Source: an uncultured Paludibaculum sp. (lineage in GTDB: Bacteria > Acidobacteriota > Terriglobia > Bryobacterales > Bryobacteraceae). Taken from it: a stretch of 64,000 nucleotides of DNA. The stretch lies in contig NZ_OY762268.1 in assembly GCF_963665245.1 (NCBI RefSeq), forward strand, positions 806,001 to 870,000, written 5' to 3'. The notes beneath the pieces were generated by a model, which saw only the letters and a list, made by a program, of their open reading frames with translations, ran no database searches and was not told the DNA's origin. Below, piece after piece: positions 18,334-29,297 of this stretch. Each line of letters starts with the position of its first letter. Position 1 is the first letter of the stretch. A program made the translations under genes and the position numbers.

Positions 18334-19653
18334 TTATGAACCCTGTCGCTCCTGCAGCAACGCCGCGATCTTCTCGGGGTCGTTTGGCACCACCACCGGG
18401 GCATTCCCAAACGTCGGCGCAATGGGCACGGCCGACGGCGTCTTCAACTGGCCTGTGTGGTACTTGTAGATGTAATCCGGATCCTTCAGGACATTGCCTG
18501 TCAGGATCGCGACCACATCCGCATCCGGTGCCATCACTCCCGCCGCGGTCAGCTTCTTGATGCCCGCCAACGTCGCCGCCGAAGCCGGCTCGCAGCCGAT
18601 GCCACACTGGCCCACGATCGCCTTGGCGTCGGCAATCTCCTGTTCCGTCACCTTCTCCACGACGCCGTTGGATTCGTCGATCACCTGAATCGCCTTCGGC
18701 CACGAAACAGGATCCCCGATGCGGATCGCCGTGGCCAACGTCTCCGGATCGGGGATCGAACGGAATTCCGAACGGTCCCGAAAATACTCGTAGAAGGGCG
18801 CCGAGCCGGCCGCCTGGACCACTGCAAAACGGGGCAGACGGTCGATGAAGCCCATGGCCAGCAACTCGCGGAAGCCTTTGCCAAACGCCGAGATGTTGCC
18901 GAGGTTGCCACCGGGGACCACCACCCAGTCCGGCACGTGCCAGTCGCGCTGGTCCAGCATCTCGACCATGATCGTCTTCTGGCCTTCTATGCGGAACGGG
19001 TTCACGCTGTTCAACAGGTAGATGCCCGTCTTTTCCGCCAGAACGCGAACCAGGGCCAGGATCTGGTCGAAGTTGGCTTCCACCTGGAGTGTCAGGGCAC
19101 CATATTCGAGGGCCTGGGCGAGCTTGCCATAGCTGATGTTGCCATGAGGCAGGAAGATGATGGGCGTCATGCCGGCGCTGGCCGCATAGGCAGCCATGGA
19201 GGCCGAAGTGTTGCCGGTGGACACGCAGGCCACACGCTTCATGCCCAGGCGGAGGCCCTGGGTCGCCCCGCAGGTCATCCCGTTGTCCTTAAAGGACCCG
19301 GTGGGGTTGAAGCCCTGATGCTTAAACACGAGGGCATCGAGGCCGCCGAAGCCGGCCGCAGGCGGCGCCGGTAACAGTGGCGTGTTCCCTTCCCTTAGCG
19401 TGACGGCCTTGTGGGCCGTGGTGTCGACGAAACCAAGCAGCTCGCGGTAGCGCCAGACGCCGGACTGGTCGATGGGCGCATTCGACATACGCCGCTCGCG
19501 CCAGAGGCGTTTGGTCGCCGTCGGGTCGAGCGCCATGCCGGGGTATGTGGCTTCGATCAGGGCGCCACAGCGCGGGCAGGTATAGAGAACCTCCTCCACG
19601 CCAAACTGGGCGCGGCATTGAGGGTTCAGACAGGAGAGGAGTGCGGGTGCCAA
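18334..19653 (-). CDS. thrC: Threonine synthase
   Basis: 439 residues. PLP-dependent conversion of O-phosphohomoserine to threonine, the last step of threonine biosynthesis. An N-terminal zinc-binding cysteine set (CLNPQC...CPRC, about 8-30) is followed by the fold-type-II core: the PLP lysine motif NPTGSFKDNG (about 114-123), the STGNTSAS phosphate-binding loop, and a Gly-rich PGGNLGN loop. It reads downstream of the mutarotase gene with a 9-bp gap, so both may share a transcript. A second threonine-synthase-like gene lies 8 kb away at 27951. Confidence 0.93.
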   Translation of the reverse strand: MAPALLSCLNPQCRAQFGVEEVLYTCPRCGALIEATYPGMALDPTATKRLWRERRMSNAPIDQSGVWRYRELLGFVDTTAHKAVTLREGNTPLLPAPPAAGFGGLDALVFKHQGFNPTGSFKDNGMTCGATQGLRLGMKRVACVSTGNTSASMAAYAASAGMTPIIFLPHGNISYGKLAQALEYGALTLQVEANFDQILALVRVLAEKTGIYLLNSVNPFRIEGQKTIMVEMLDQRDWHVPDWVVVPGGNLGNISAFGKGFRELLAMGFIDRLPRFAVVQAAGSAPFYEYFRDRSEFRSIPDPETLATAIRIGDPVSWPKAIQVIDESNGVVEKVTEQEIADAKAIVGQCGIGCEPASAATLAGIKKLTAAGVMAPDADVVAILTGNVLKDPDYIYKYHTGQLKTPSAVPIAPTFGNAPVVVPNDPEKIAALLQERQGS

Positions 19654-19662
19654 CTCTCTAGT

Positions 19663-19983
19663 TTACGCGAGGTAGAAGACCTGCTCCAGCGGGCGCATCC
19701 GTTCGTCGGCGTTGCGGCCCGTTGTGTCCTCGAAGAACTCGCGCATTTCGGCCTGCCAGCGCGCGTTGACGTCGAGGCCGGCCATGCCGTCGAGGGCCCT
19801 CTGGAAATCGGGGGTTTCGACGTAGCCCACTAGCAGGCCGTCGTCGCGGAGGAAGAGGGAGTAGTTGTGCCAACCGGTATCGCTGAGGGCCTGGAGCATC
19901 TCGGGCCACACGGACTTGTGGCGCTCCTTGTATTCGGCCAGGCGGTCTTTCTTGACTTGCAGGAGGAAGCAGACGCGTTGCAT
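19663..19983 (-). CDS. rhaM: L-rhamnose mutarotase
   Basis: 106 residues from the ATG at 19983, matching the usual length of about 104; an open frame extends upstream but lacks family features. Typical segments: RVCFLLQVKKDRLAEYKERH with the active-site His, VWPEMLQAL, NYSLFLRDDGLLVGYVE and the WQAEMREFF...PLEQVFYL end. The enzyme interconverts alpha and beta anomers of L-rhamnose. No other rhamnose genes are nearby. Its start is only 22 bp from the divergent HhH gene. Confidence 0.9.
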   Translation of the reverse strand: MQRVCFLLQVKKDRLAEYKERHKSVWPEMLQALSDTGWHNYSLFLRDDGLLVGYVETPDFQRALDGMAGLDVNARWQAEMREFFEDTTGRNADERMRPLEQVFYLA

Positions 19984-20005
19984 CTCTGGCATCATATCCC
20001 TTGCC

Positions 20006-20281
20006 ATGGCCGATTTGCGAAAACTCAAGGACTTGGACGGCATCGGTCCAAAAATGCTGAAAGACTTCGAGCTGCTAGGGATCGCCAACATCGATCAACT
20101 CAAAAAGCACTCAGGGCGGAAGATGTATGACCGGTTGTGTGAACTCACCGGGCAGCGGCAGGATCCGTGCGTGCTGGACACCTTTGTCTGCGCCGTCGCG
20201 CAGGCGAAGGATCCCAACCTGCCGGCCGAGCAGCGGAACTGGTGGTATTGGAGCCGCGTACGGAAGGGGCAGATTCGATGA
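20006..20281 (+). CDS. Helix-hairpin-helix protein (Cdd1 / 'pathogenicity locus' type)
   Basis: 91 residues. Begins MADLRKLKDLDGIGPKMLKDFELLGI, a helix-hairpin-helix with GIGP turn, followed by the SGRKMYDRLCELTGQRQDPCVLDTF segment and a NWWYWSRVRK tail seen in the small Cdd1/pathogenicity-locus family. HhH domains usually bind DNA without sequence preference; the cellular role is unknown. The stop overlaps the start of the dehydrogenase gene (ATGA), so translation is probably coupled. Confidence 0.82.
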   Translation: MADLRKLKDLDGIGPKMLKDFELLGIANIDQLKKHSGRKMYDRLCELTGQRQDPCVLDTFVCAVAQAKDPNLPAEQRNWWYWSRVRKGQIR

Positions 20282-21231
20282 TCGGCGTCCATCTGGAGGC
20301 GCGGACGGTAACGGTCCGAAAGATGGCCAAACCCCGGCGACCGAAGGGCTCGGCGCTGATCCGGCTAATTTGCGGCGGCATCTGCAATACCGACATCGAA
20401 CTCCTGCGGGGGTACTACGGATTCAAAGGGACGCCCGGGCACGAGTTCGTGGGCGAGGTGGTGGAGAGCGACGATGCGCGCTGGGTGGGGCGGCGCGTGG
20501 TGGGCGAGATCAATTTGCCTTGCGGGCACTGCGAGTGGTGCGCGCGAGGCCTGGGGCGCCACTGCCCTACGCGGACCGTACTGGGCATTGTGAGACATGC
20601 CGGAGCGTTTCGCGAGTATCTGACGCTGCCGGAAGGCAACTTGCGGGCGGTTCCCGCGAAGGTGAAGACCGAGCACGCCGTGTTCACCGAACCGATTGCC
20701 GCCGCCTGCGAGATTCTCGATCAGGTCAGGATGCCGCGCGGGGCCACGGTCGCCGTGTTGGGCGACGGGAAGCTCGGCCTGCTGGTTGGGCAGGTGCTCC
20801 GCTGTTCCGGCCTCGAAGTGCATCAGTATGGGCGGCACAGGGACAAGCTCCAAGTGGCCGAAGCAGCGGGGATTGATGCGAGATTATCGAACAAATTGCC
20901 GGCGGCGGCGTATGACTATGTGGTGGAAGCAACCGGCTCCAGCGAAGGTCTGATGCAGGCCGTGAGGATGACCCGCCCGCGCGGCACCATTGTCATGAAG
21001 TCAACGGTCCATGGCGCGGTGGCGCTGGACGCGGCTCCGGTGATCGTGAACGAGATCACCCTGGTGGGTTCACGCTGCGGCCGGTTTGAACCGGCATTGA
21101 AACTACTCCAGAGCAATAAATTACAATTGGACCGGATGATCTCGGATGAATTTCCGTTGGCCGAGTCGCCAAGGGCGTTCGCACGAGCGCAGGAACGTGG
21201 TGTTTTGAAGGTCCTTTTACGAGGTTCATAA
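20278..21231 (+). CDS. Zinc-dependent alcohol dehydrogenase family (MDR) protein
   Basis: 317 residues from the ATG overlapping the previous stop. MDR fold: N-terminal GroES-like domain with catalytic zinc residues in CGGICNTDIE and TPGHEFVG, then the structural zinc cysteines CGHCEWCARGLGRHC (about 85-99), then a Rossmann domain with VAVLGDGKLGLLVGQV (about 158-173). Resembles threonine/sorbitol dehydrogenase-like enzymes. Substrate is not predictable from sequence. It is slightly shorter than the usual 340-350 residues. Confidence 0.88.
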   Translation: MIGVHLEARTVTVRKMAKPRRPKGSALIRLICGGICNTDIELLRGYYGFKGTPGHEFVGEVVESDDARWVGRRVVGEINLPCGHCEWCARGLGRHCPTRTVLGIVRHAGAFREYLTLPEGNLRAVPAKVKTEHAVFTEPIAAACEILDQVRMPRGATVAVLGDGKLGLLVGQVLRCSGLEVHQYGRHRDKLQVAEAAGIDARLSNKLPAAAYDYVVEATGSSEGLMQAVRMTRPRGTIVMKSTVHGAVALDAAPVIVNEITLVGSRCGRFEPALKLLQSNKLQLDRMISDEFPLAESPRAFARAQERGVLKVLLRGS

Positions 21232-21232
21232 G

Positions 21233-22849
21233 ATGTTTTCCCTGATTGCGTTGGCGATGTTGATGCAGGCTCCCGCGGCACAGGAGGTGAAGCCTGCGAC
21301 GCTGGAAGGCACGGTAACCCACGCGGCGTCCCACACGGCCATTCGGAAGGCCAAGGTGACGCTGGCCCTGATCGGCGGTGAGCAGACGCAGACGGCGGAG
21401 ACCGGTGAGGACGGCAAGTACACGTTGAAAGACGTGAAGCCGGGACGGTACCGTTTGTCGGCCGAGAAGGCGGGCTATCAGGCGACCGCCTACGGGGCGA
21501 AGCATCCGGGCGAGGCCCTGGGGCAGACGCTGCGCATCGATGCCGGAGCGGCACTAGCTGGCCTGGACATCGCGGTGGCCAAGCAGGGCGTCATTGCCGG
21601 CAAGATCACCGATAACGACGGCGAGCCCGTGGCCAAGGCGCTGGTGCTGGCGATGAATAGCATGTACGCGAATGGCAAGAAGGTTCGGCTGCCGGCGGGG
21701 ACGCTCCCCGTATTGAGCAACGATCTCGGCGAGTACCGGATTGGCCAACTGCCGCCGGGCAAGTTCATTGTCTGCGCCGTGGTGGAGTCGTCTTACCAAC
21801 CGCAGTTGAACCCGAAAGACGTCAAGACCGGCGTGGAAGAAGCGATTTCGAATACCTGTTTTCCGTCAGTGGCGACGATGACCGAAGCGACGGCTATTGA
21901 AATCAAGGACGCGGCGGAAGTGCCGGGCATTGACATCCATCTGAACAAGGTGAAGACCGTGACGTTCACGGGCGAGATAGCGGGTGTGCCGCCCGGCACG
22001 TCTTCAGTGACGTACTTGAGCTTGGTGCCAAAGGATAGCGGCCCGATGGGGCGAGCGATGGGTCCGCGGGCGCTGCTACAGGGCGCCGATGGGAAGTTCA
22101 CATTCAAGAACGTACCGCCCGGCTCCTACGTCCTGCAGACGCTGCCTACTGGGCTGGGCAACACGGCGTACGTGGTGAAGTCGTCGATTGAGATCGGCGA
22201 GCAGCCCATCGAAAAAGTGACCATCCAGGCAGCGGCGCCGTTTGAGGTAAAGGGTCATCTGAACGCGGAACCTTCGCCGGAGCTGAAGGTGGGGGCCATC
22301 AAGATTGTCGCAGTGCCGGCGGATGACATTGTGGCCACGTTCGCGATGTCGTCGGCGGCGGAGAACGGCGATTTCGTGCTCGGCAACCTGGTGGCGGGGC
22401 GCTATCGGCTGGCGTTCACCGGAATGCCGGGCACCCACTATGTGAAAGAAATCAAACTGGGCGAGAAGGTTGTGGAAGGCGACGAGGCCGACATTACGAA
22501 CGCGGCTACTCCCGTGACCATCTCGCTGGGCCTGGCGACGGCAGAGGTCGGCGGCGTCGTACAGAACGACAAAGGAGAGCCGGTGCCGTCGGTGAACGTC
22601 GGTCTGGTGCCGAATCCGAAGAAAGCCTTCCGCGTGAAGATGACACGCACCGACCAGAACGGGCTGTTCAAGCTGCCGAACGTGGCTCCTGGCGAGTATC
22701 TGGTGCTGTCACTCGATCAACTGGAGGCCGGCGCGCTGGAGGACGAGGAGTTCCTGAAGCCGCTGCTGTCCAAGGCCAAGAAGGTCACTGTGCGGGAGTC
22801 TGGGCCGCAGAATCTGGAACTGCAAGTGATCCCGTCGGCTGAGCGTTAA
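21233..22849 (+). CDS. Secreted carboxypeptidase-regulatory-like domain protein
   Basis: 538 residues with an N-terminal signal (MFSLIALAMLMQAPAA). At least three carboxypeptidase-regulatory-like/prealbumin-type beta modules are visible by their GTV...GKYTLKDVKPGRYRLSA pattern (about residues 20-110), a second near GDFVLGNLVAGRYRLAF, and a third near GLFKLPNVAPGEYLVLS (about 475-495). These domains are common in acidobacterial exported proteins, with unknown ligands. It starts one base after the dehydrogenase stop and converges with the transglycosylase gene, overlapping it by 65 bp. Confidence 0.83.
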   Translation: MFSLIALAMLMQAPAAQEVKPATLEGTVTHAASHTAIRKAKVTLALIGGEQTQTAETGEDGKYTLKDVKPGRYRLSAEKAGYQATAYGAKHPGEALGQTLRIDAGAALAGLDIAVAKQGVIAGKITDNDGEPVAKALVLAMNSMYANGKKVRLPAGTLPVLSNDLGEYRIGQLPPGKFIVCAVVESSYQPQLNPKDVKTGVEEAISNTCFPSVATMTEATAIEIKDAAEVPGIDIHLNKVKTVTFTGEIAGVPPGTSSVTYLSLVPKDSGPMGRAMGPRALLQGADGKFTFKNVPPGSYVLQTLPTGLGNTAYVVKSSIEIGEQPIEKVTIQAAAPFEVKGHLNAEPSPELKVGAIKIVAVPADDIVATFAMSSAAENGDFVLGNLVAGRYRLAFTGMPGTHYVKEIKLGEKVVEGDEADITNAATPVTISLGLATAEVGGVVQNDKGEPVPSVNVGLVPNPKKAFRVKMTRTDQNGLFKLPNVAPGEYLVLSLDQLEAGALEDEEFLKPLLSKAKKVTVRESGPQNLELQVIPSAER

Positions 22850-23482
22850 CCTGCTTCCAGTAGCGCTCGATCACCTTCTCGACGTAGGTCTGGGTTTCCC
22901 GATAAGGTGGGACGCCGTTGTACTTCGCGACAGCGCCCGACCCCGCGTTGTACGCAGCCAAGGCACGCCGGACCGGGTTGGGGTCGTTCTCGTACTTCAC
23001 CAGCAGTTCACGCAGCAGGCGTGTGCCGGCATCGATGTTCTGCTCAACGTCGTTCGGGTCGGCGTTCAGAGACTGCGCGGTGCCGGGCATCAACTGCATC
23101 ACGCCGATAGCGCCGGCGCGAGAGATCGCGTTGGGCTGATACGCCGATTCCGTCATGGCTAGAGCGTGGACGATGGCGGGCGGCAATCCGTACCGGAGCG
23201 CGGCCTCCGTGACCAACTTCTTGGGATCCGCTGGTTTAGTGGGCGGCAAGGGGGCGGGCTCGCCCGCCATAGCCGCTTGCGGCGGAGGCGGGCCTTCCTC
23301 ATGCTCCAATTCCGCAATCAGATCCGCCTTTAACTCAATCCGACTGTCAGCGGTGGTAAGAATGTACCGGTCGTCGACCTTCTCAATATGCTGGGCGCGG
23401 ATCCGCGCTCCGGTGTGGAGCACGGCGATATCGGCCGCGGCGAGCGGCAGAGTGGCGACAGCGAGGAAAAGAGCGAAGCGCG

Positions 23483-23486
<4 letters not shown>
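22785..23486 (-). CDS. Lytic transglycosylase (SLT domain) protein
   Basis: 233 residues with signal peptide (MTRFALFLAVATLPLAAA). A short N-terminal beta part (IAVLHTGARIRAQHIEKVDDRYIL) and a Pro-rich linker precede the SLT domain: ALAMTESAYQPNAISRAGAIGVMQLMPGTAQ (about 110-140, catalytic Glu in TES), then AAYNAGSGAVAKYNG and the final YVEKVIERYW. It cleaves peptidoglycan glycan strands in the periplasm. The ATG overlaps the stop of the broken M14 peptidase (ATGA), so the two formed an operon; the upstream insertion may reduce its transcription. Its 3' end overlaps the convergent gene. Confidence 0.9.
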
Positions 23487-25614
<2,128 letters not shown>

Positions 25615-25620
25615 CCTGTG
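25615..25620. repeat. Target-site duplication, left copy (CCTGTG)
   Basis: Six bases identical to 27155-27160, directly abutting the left inverted repeat of the insertion sequence. Keeping one copy restores the M14 reading frame. Confidence 0.88.
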
Positions 25621-25637
25621 AGCCTCTTGCAAAACTC
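25621..25637. repeat. Left terminal inverted repeat of the IS
   Basis: AGCCTCTTGCAAAACTC matches the reverse complement of the right end (ACCCTCTTGCAGAACTC, 27138-27154) at 15 of 17 positions. Confidence 0.88.
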
Positions 25638-25741
25638 GACGCTGAAACCAAAGGAATTAGGGCTCGGGAAATTGGGGAAAGGGGTCTGGCCGCGGTAAAC
25701 TGTTGTCGCCAAACTAACGATCGACCGCCAACAAACCCCTT

Positions 25742-26962
25742 ATGGATCTTACCCCTCGCCAAGTCCTGCTGCAATTTGGACATGTCACCCAGCAGACCTT
25801 GTTTCCCGTTCTCGAAGAAGAACTCGGCCCCCTCTGCCCACAATTGAAACTGCTGATTGCCGTGGCCGCCCTGATCCCGCTGGAACAACTCTTGTGTGCG
25901 CGCCGCGCCCACACCGGCCGCCGGCCCAAGGACCGCGCCGCCATGGCTCTGGCCTTCATCGCCAAAGCGGTGCTCAACCTGCCTCACACGCGAGATCTCA
26001 TCCAGCGCCTTCGAGTGGACCGGGCACTCCGCGAAATCTGCGGCTGGATGAGCCCGCAGGCCCTGCCGCATGAGTCAAAGTTCTCGCGCGCCTTCGCCCT
26101 GTTTGCGGCCACCCAGTTGCCACAGCAACTGCACCAGGCCGTCGTGGAGGCCACACAGGGGCAGCGGTTGATCGGTCACATTGCGCGTGACTCAACCGCC
26201 ATTCCGGCTCGTGAGCGGTTCCCCGAAACGCAGGCCCAGAAGGCTCGGAAGAAGGAGGCCAAGGAGGAGGAGGAGAAGCGGCAGAAGACGAAACAGCAGA
26301 AGAAGACGAGCAAGACAAAGCCAGCCCGGCCCAAGCGAGCAAAGGGGGCTCACGCACGGGCCAAGGCGAGTGAGCGCGGCACACGGATCCAGCGGCAAAG
26401 ACACCAGTCGCTTGGTGATATGTTGACTGGAATCCCGACGGAATGCGGTATTGGCGCGAAGAAAGACAGTCACGGCAATGAGCGCTATTGGACCGGGTAC
26501 AAGTTGCATCTGGATGTCGCCGACGGGCAAGTGCCAATCTCTGCGATTCTCACCAGTGCTAGTGTGCATGATTCCCAGCTAGCGATCCCGCTGATGACGA
26601 TGACGTCGGAGCGAGTGACGCATCTGTACGAGTTGATGGATTCAGCCTACGATGCCGACGCCATCCACGAGCACGTACGGCAGAACGGGCGGGTGCCAAT
26701 CATCGCGCCGCATGGGCGGCGCGGGACAAAGAAGCCGTCGAAGATGCCGAAGGTGTTCCCGGACAAACCTACGCCGGAACTATGTTGGGCGAAGAAGGAC
26801 CGATTCAAAGAGCGGACGATGGTGGAGCGGGTGAACGCGAGGTTGAAGGATGAATTCGGGGCGAGCCAGATCCGGGTGAGAGGGGCGGTGAAGGTGATGG
26901 CGCACCTGATGTTTGGGGTATTGGCACTGACGGTGGATCAGTGGATGAGGCTGTCCGGCTAA
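25742..26962 (+). CDS. DDE transposase of the insertion sequence
   Basis: 406 residues. N-terminal helical region of the DUF772-like type (to about 130), then catalytic residues in HIARDST (first Asp, about 148), LYELMDSAYDAD (second Asp) and KERTMVERVNARLKDEFG (Glu). Between the first and second Asp lies a Lys/Glu/Arg-rich insert (about 165-220) that probably contacts DNA. Length and motif order fit an intact, potentially active cut-and-paste enzyme. It is encoded opposite to the interrupted gene. Confidence 0.92.
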   Translation: MDLTPRQVLLQFGHVTQQTLFPVLEEELGPLCPQLKLLIAVAALIPLEQLLCARRAHTGRRPKDRAAMALAFIAKAVLNLPHTRDLIQRLRVDRALREICGWMSPQALPHESKFSRAFALFAATQLPQQLHQAVVEATQGQRLIGHIARDSTAIPARERFPETQAQKARKKEAKEEEEKRQKTKQQKKTSKTKPARPKRAKGAHARAKASERGTRIQRQRHQSLGDMLTGIPTECGIGAKKDSHGNERYWTGYKLHLDVADGQVPISAILTSASVHDSQLAIPLMTMTSERVTHLYELMDSAYDADAIHEHVRQNGRVPIIAPHGRRGTKKPSKMPKVFPDKPTPELCWAKKDRFKERTMVERVNARLKDEFGASQIRVRGAVKVMAHLMFGVLALTVDQWMRLSG

Positions 26963-27137
26963 CAGATCCGAAACTCCGCAAAAGAAGAAGGCAAAAACGA
27001 GAGGCTGCTGGGGGCGGTCAGCCGGAGGCATGGGGCAAGAGCGCGCGGGAAGGGGCCGAGATGGCGTCGGCGAGGTAGGATTGGACGAAAACTTCCGTCA
27101 TCACAATCCGGTCAAGAAAGTCAAGGCGATTTCGGCT

Positions 27138-27154
27138 GAGTTCTGCAAGAGGGT
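27138..27154. repeat. Right terminal inverted repeat of the IS
   Basis: Reverse complement ACCCTCTTGCAGAACTC; partner of 25621-25637 with two mismatches. Confidence 0.88.
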
Positions 27155-27160
27155 CCTGTG
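27155..27160. repeat. Target-site duplication, right copy (CCTGTG)
   Basis: Identical to 25615-25620 and directly next to the right inverted repeat. Confidence 0.88.
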
Positions 27161-27941
27161 GGTGGAATTGAAAGAACGCCTTTGTTATGTTGCGGCTAAG
27201 GGCCAAGGAAAGAGCCATCCCGTCGCGGTTGTTGTCGTGCGCGACATATTTGCCCCAATAGAGCAGGCTGGGGGCCGTTTTACCCGGATTCTCCTTCTTC
27301 CAACGGTAGAGGTCCACCTGCTTCTCGCGGCCATCCACCTCGACCACCGGAGTCACCAGCACCACTGCGTTGTCGCGGATCTTCTGGATGAATGGGGTCT
27401 CCTCGACAGCAAGTCGATAAACCAATTCCATCGACATCTCGGGCGAACCGGTCTCGGGCGAATGGATGGAGGCGGTGGCCCAGTAGAACGGCACGCCCTC
27501 GGCGATGAGCTTGTCGGCCTCGGCGGGCGTCGTTTTGCGCGGATCGGCGAGCGTGGCGGTGATCTGCTTCAAGCGGTCGAGCCGGGCGAGATTGGCTTCG
27601 CTTGATACGACCACCACGACCATTTCCCGGTTCTCCTCGGTCTGCCCGATGGAGAGGACGCGGACGCGCGGCGACGTCTTCTCCAACTCGCGCATGTAGC
27701 GGTAGATGTCTTTGGCGTAGGTGAGCTTGTTGGCCGCGCCGGCGATGTAGCCGAAGAATTTCTCGGGCGTCGGGACTTTGGCCGAAGCCGGCAAGTGATC
27801 GACCAGTTCCGTCAGGAACATGGGATCCGTGGTGAATTCGCGGATTTTCTTCGCGTATTCCTCGTCTTGTTGCTGCGGTTGGGCCAGCGCCAGGCCGGCA
27901 CAGAGGAAAAAGGCGGCCACTGGGTAGGTCACGCGAGACAT
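27155..27941 (-). pseudogene. M14 zinc-carboxypeptidase-like protein, N-terminal part (disrupted by IS)
   Basis: The 5' part of the split gene, starting MSRVTYPVAAFFLCAGLALAQ, a signal peptide; a 13-residue longer reading begins at 27980. It carries M14 features: TASIHSPETG, whose His and Glu (HxxE) are the first two zinc ligands, and a YVAHDNNRDGMALSLALS segment. It ends at NITKAFFQFHPQ, right in the region that supplies the third zinc-ligand His, so the insertion splits the active site. The open frame continues about 45 codons into the IS. Its start codon is 9 bp from the divergent threonine-synthase-like gene. Confidence 0.9.
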
Positions 27942-27950
27942 GTTTTCAGT

Positions 27951-29189
27951 ATGCTGCAAGAGATGACCACTCTCACACACCTAGAATGCAGCCTGTGCGG
28001 AAAAACGTATCCAGCCCACCAGGCGCACAACCTCTGCGAGTGCGGAGGACCGCTGCTGGTGCGTTACGACCTGGAAGCCGCGCGCAATGGCTGGAGCCGG
28101 GAGTGGATCGCCAGCGGGCCGTCGTCGATGTGGCGGTATGCGCCTGTGCTGCCTGTCTCGAAGCCTACGTCCATGATTTCATTGGGCGAAGGATGGACGC
28201 CGCTGATCCGCGCAAGGCACTATGGAGCGGCCATTGGAGCCGAGAATCTGTGGGTGAAGGACGAAGGCATCAACCCGACGGGTTCGTTCAAGGCGCGCGG
28301 TCTGGCGTGCTGCATTTCAATGTGCCATGAGTTGGGGATCAGGAAAGTAGCGCTGGGTTCGGCCGGCAATGCGGCGAGCGCAACAGCAGCCTATGCGGCG
28401 GCGGCCGGCATCCAGGCGCACATTTTCATGCCGAAGGATGTGCCGCAATCGAACTACATCGAGTGCAAGAGCTTTGGCGCCAAGGTGACGCTGGTCGACG
28501 GGTTGATCAGCGACTGCGGCCGCATTGTCGTCGAGCGGAAAGAGGCTGAAGGGTGGTTTGAAATCAACACCCTGAAAGAACCGTTCCGGATCGAGGGCAA
28601 GAAGACCATGGGCTATGAGGTGGCGGAGCAGTTCCAATGGAATCTGCCGGATGCGATCTTCTACCCGACGGGCGGCGGCGTGGGTTTGATTGGGATGTGG
28701 AAGGCCTTTGACGAGATGGAGGCGCTGGGCTGGATTGGTCCGAAGCGTCCGAAGATGATCGTGGTGCAGGCGGACGGGTGCGCGCCCGTAGTGCGGGCGT
28801 TTGAGCAAGGTGTCGAGCACACTACGTTTTGGGAGAACGCGATGACCGTCTCGAGTGGTCTGCGGGTGCCGAAGCCGATTGGCGACTTCCTGATTCTCCG
28901 GGCAGTGCGGGCAAGCCAGGGGACGTGTGTGGCGGTGAGCGACCGTGCGTCGCTGCTGGCCGGGGCGCAACTAGCCAGCCAGGAGGGCATCTTTGCGGCA
29001 CCGGAGGGGGCCGCCTGTTTCGCGGCGCTGGACCATCTGTTGAAGACCGGATTCCTGAAGCCGGAAGAGAAGATCGTGGTCTACAACACGGGCGCCGGCC
29101 TCAAGTACCTGGAAGCCTATTCCACTTTGTTTCCCAGAACTTCCGAGAGCGAGAGCGACAAACTAGGGGGCCTGATCACCCCGAGATAG
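27951..29189 (+). CDS. Second threonine synthase-like PLP enzyme
   Basis: 412 residues from the ATG at 27951; an ATG four codons later (27963) is as plausible, and an upstream open extension overlaps the divergent gene. N-terminal zinc-finger-like cysteines (ECSLCGKTY...LCECGG), then the fold-type-II core: NPTGSFKARG with the PLP lysine, the SAGNAASA loop, and YPTGGGVGLIGMW. Only modest similarity to the 439-residue protein at 18334 is apparent by eye. It may be a second threonine synthase or a related PLP lyase. It stands alone, divergent from the broken peptidase. Confidence 0.87.
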   Translation: MLQEMTTLTHLECSLCGKTYPAHQAHNLCECGGPLLVRYDLEAARNGWSREWIASGPSSMWRYAPVLPVSKPTSMISLGEGWTPLIRARHYGAAIGAENLWVKDEGINPTGSFKARGLACCISMCHELGIRKVALGSAGNAASATAAYAAAAGIQAHIFMPKDVPQSNYIECKSFGAKVTLVDGLISDCGRIVVERKEAEGWFEINTLKEPFRIEGKKTMGYEVAEQFQWNLPDAIFYPTGGGVGLIGMWKAFDEMEALGWIGPKRPKMIVVQADGCAPVVRAFEQGVEHTTFWENAMTVSSGLRVPKPIGDFLILRAVRASQGTCVAVSDRASLLAGAQLASQEGIFAAPEGAACFAALDHLLKTGFLKPEEKIVVYNTGAGLKYLEAYSTLFPRTSESESDKLGGLITPR

Positions 29190-29297
29190 GGTTCTTGGGC
29201 TCGGAGGGGGACGTTCGCATCTGTCTTGCGACGGCGAAGACCGCAACATCGGAAGCAGCCGCCACGTGGACGGAGCCGAACGCCCCCCTCCGCTCCG

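Larger units (their letters stand above)
25621..27154 (+). mobile_element. Complete insertion sequence, 1,534 bp, inserted in the M14 peptidase gene
   Basis: Bounded by 17-bp imperfect inverted repeats and 6-bp direct repeats (CCTGTG), with one intact transposase gene (25742-26962). Perfect target duplications, an intact transposase and an otherwise undamaged host gene indicate a recent insertion. The transposase is of the DDE IS4/IS5/IS1182-like superfamily; the exact family is not certain from sequence alone. Confidence 0.93.

Noticed and set aside
25638..26071. Minus-strand open extension of the M14 C-terminal fragment into the IS
   Set aside because: It is antisense to the transposase gene, starts inside the element, and the coding signal begins only at the target-site duplication.
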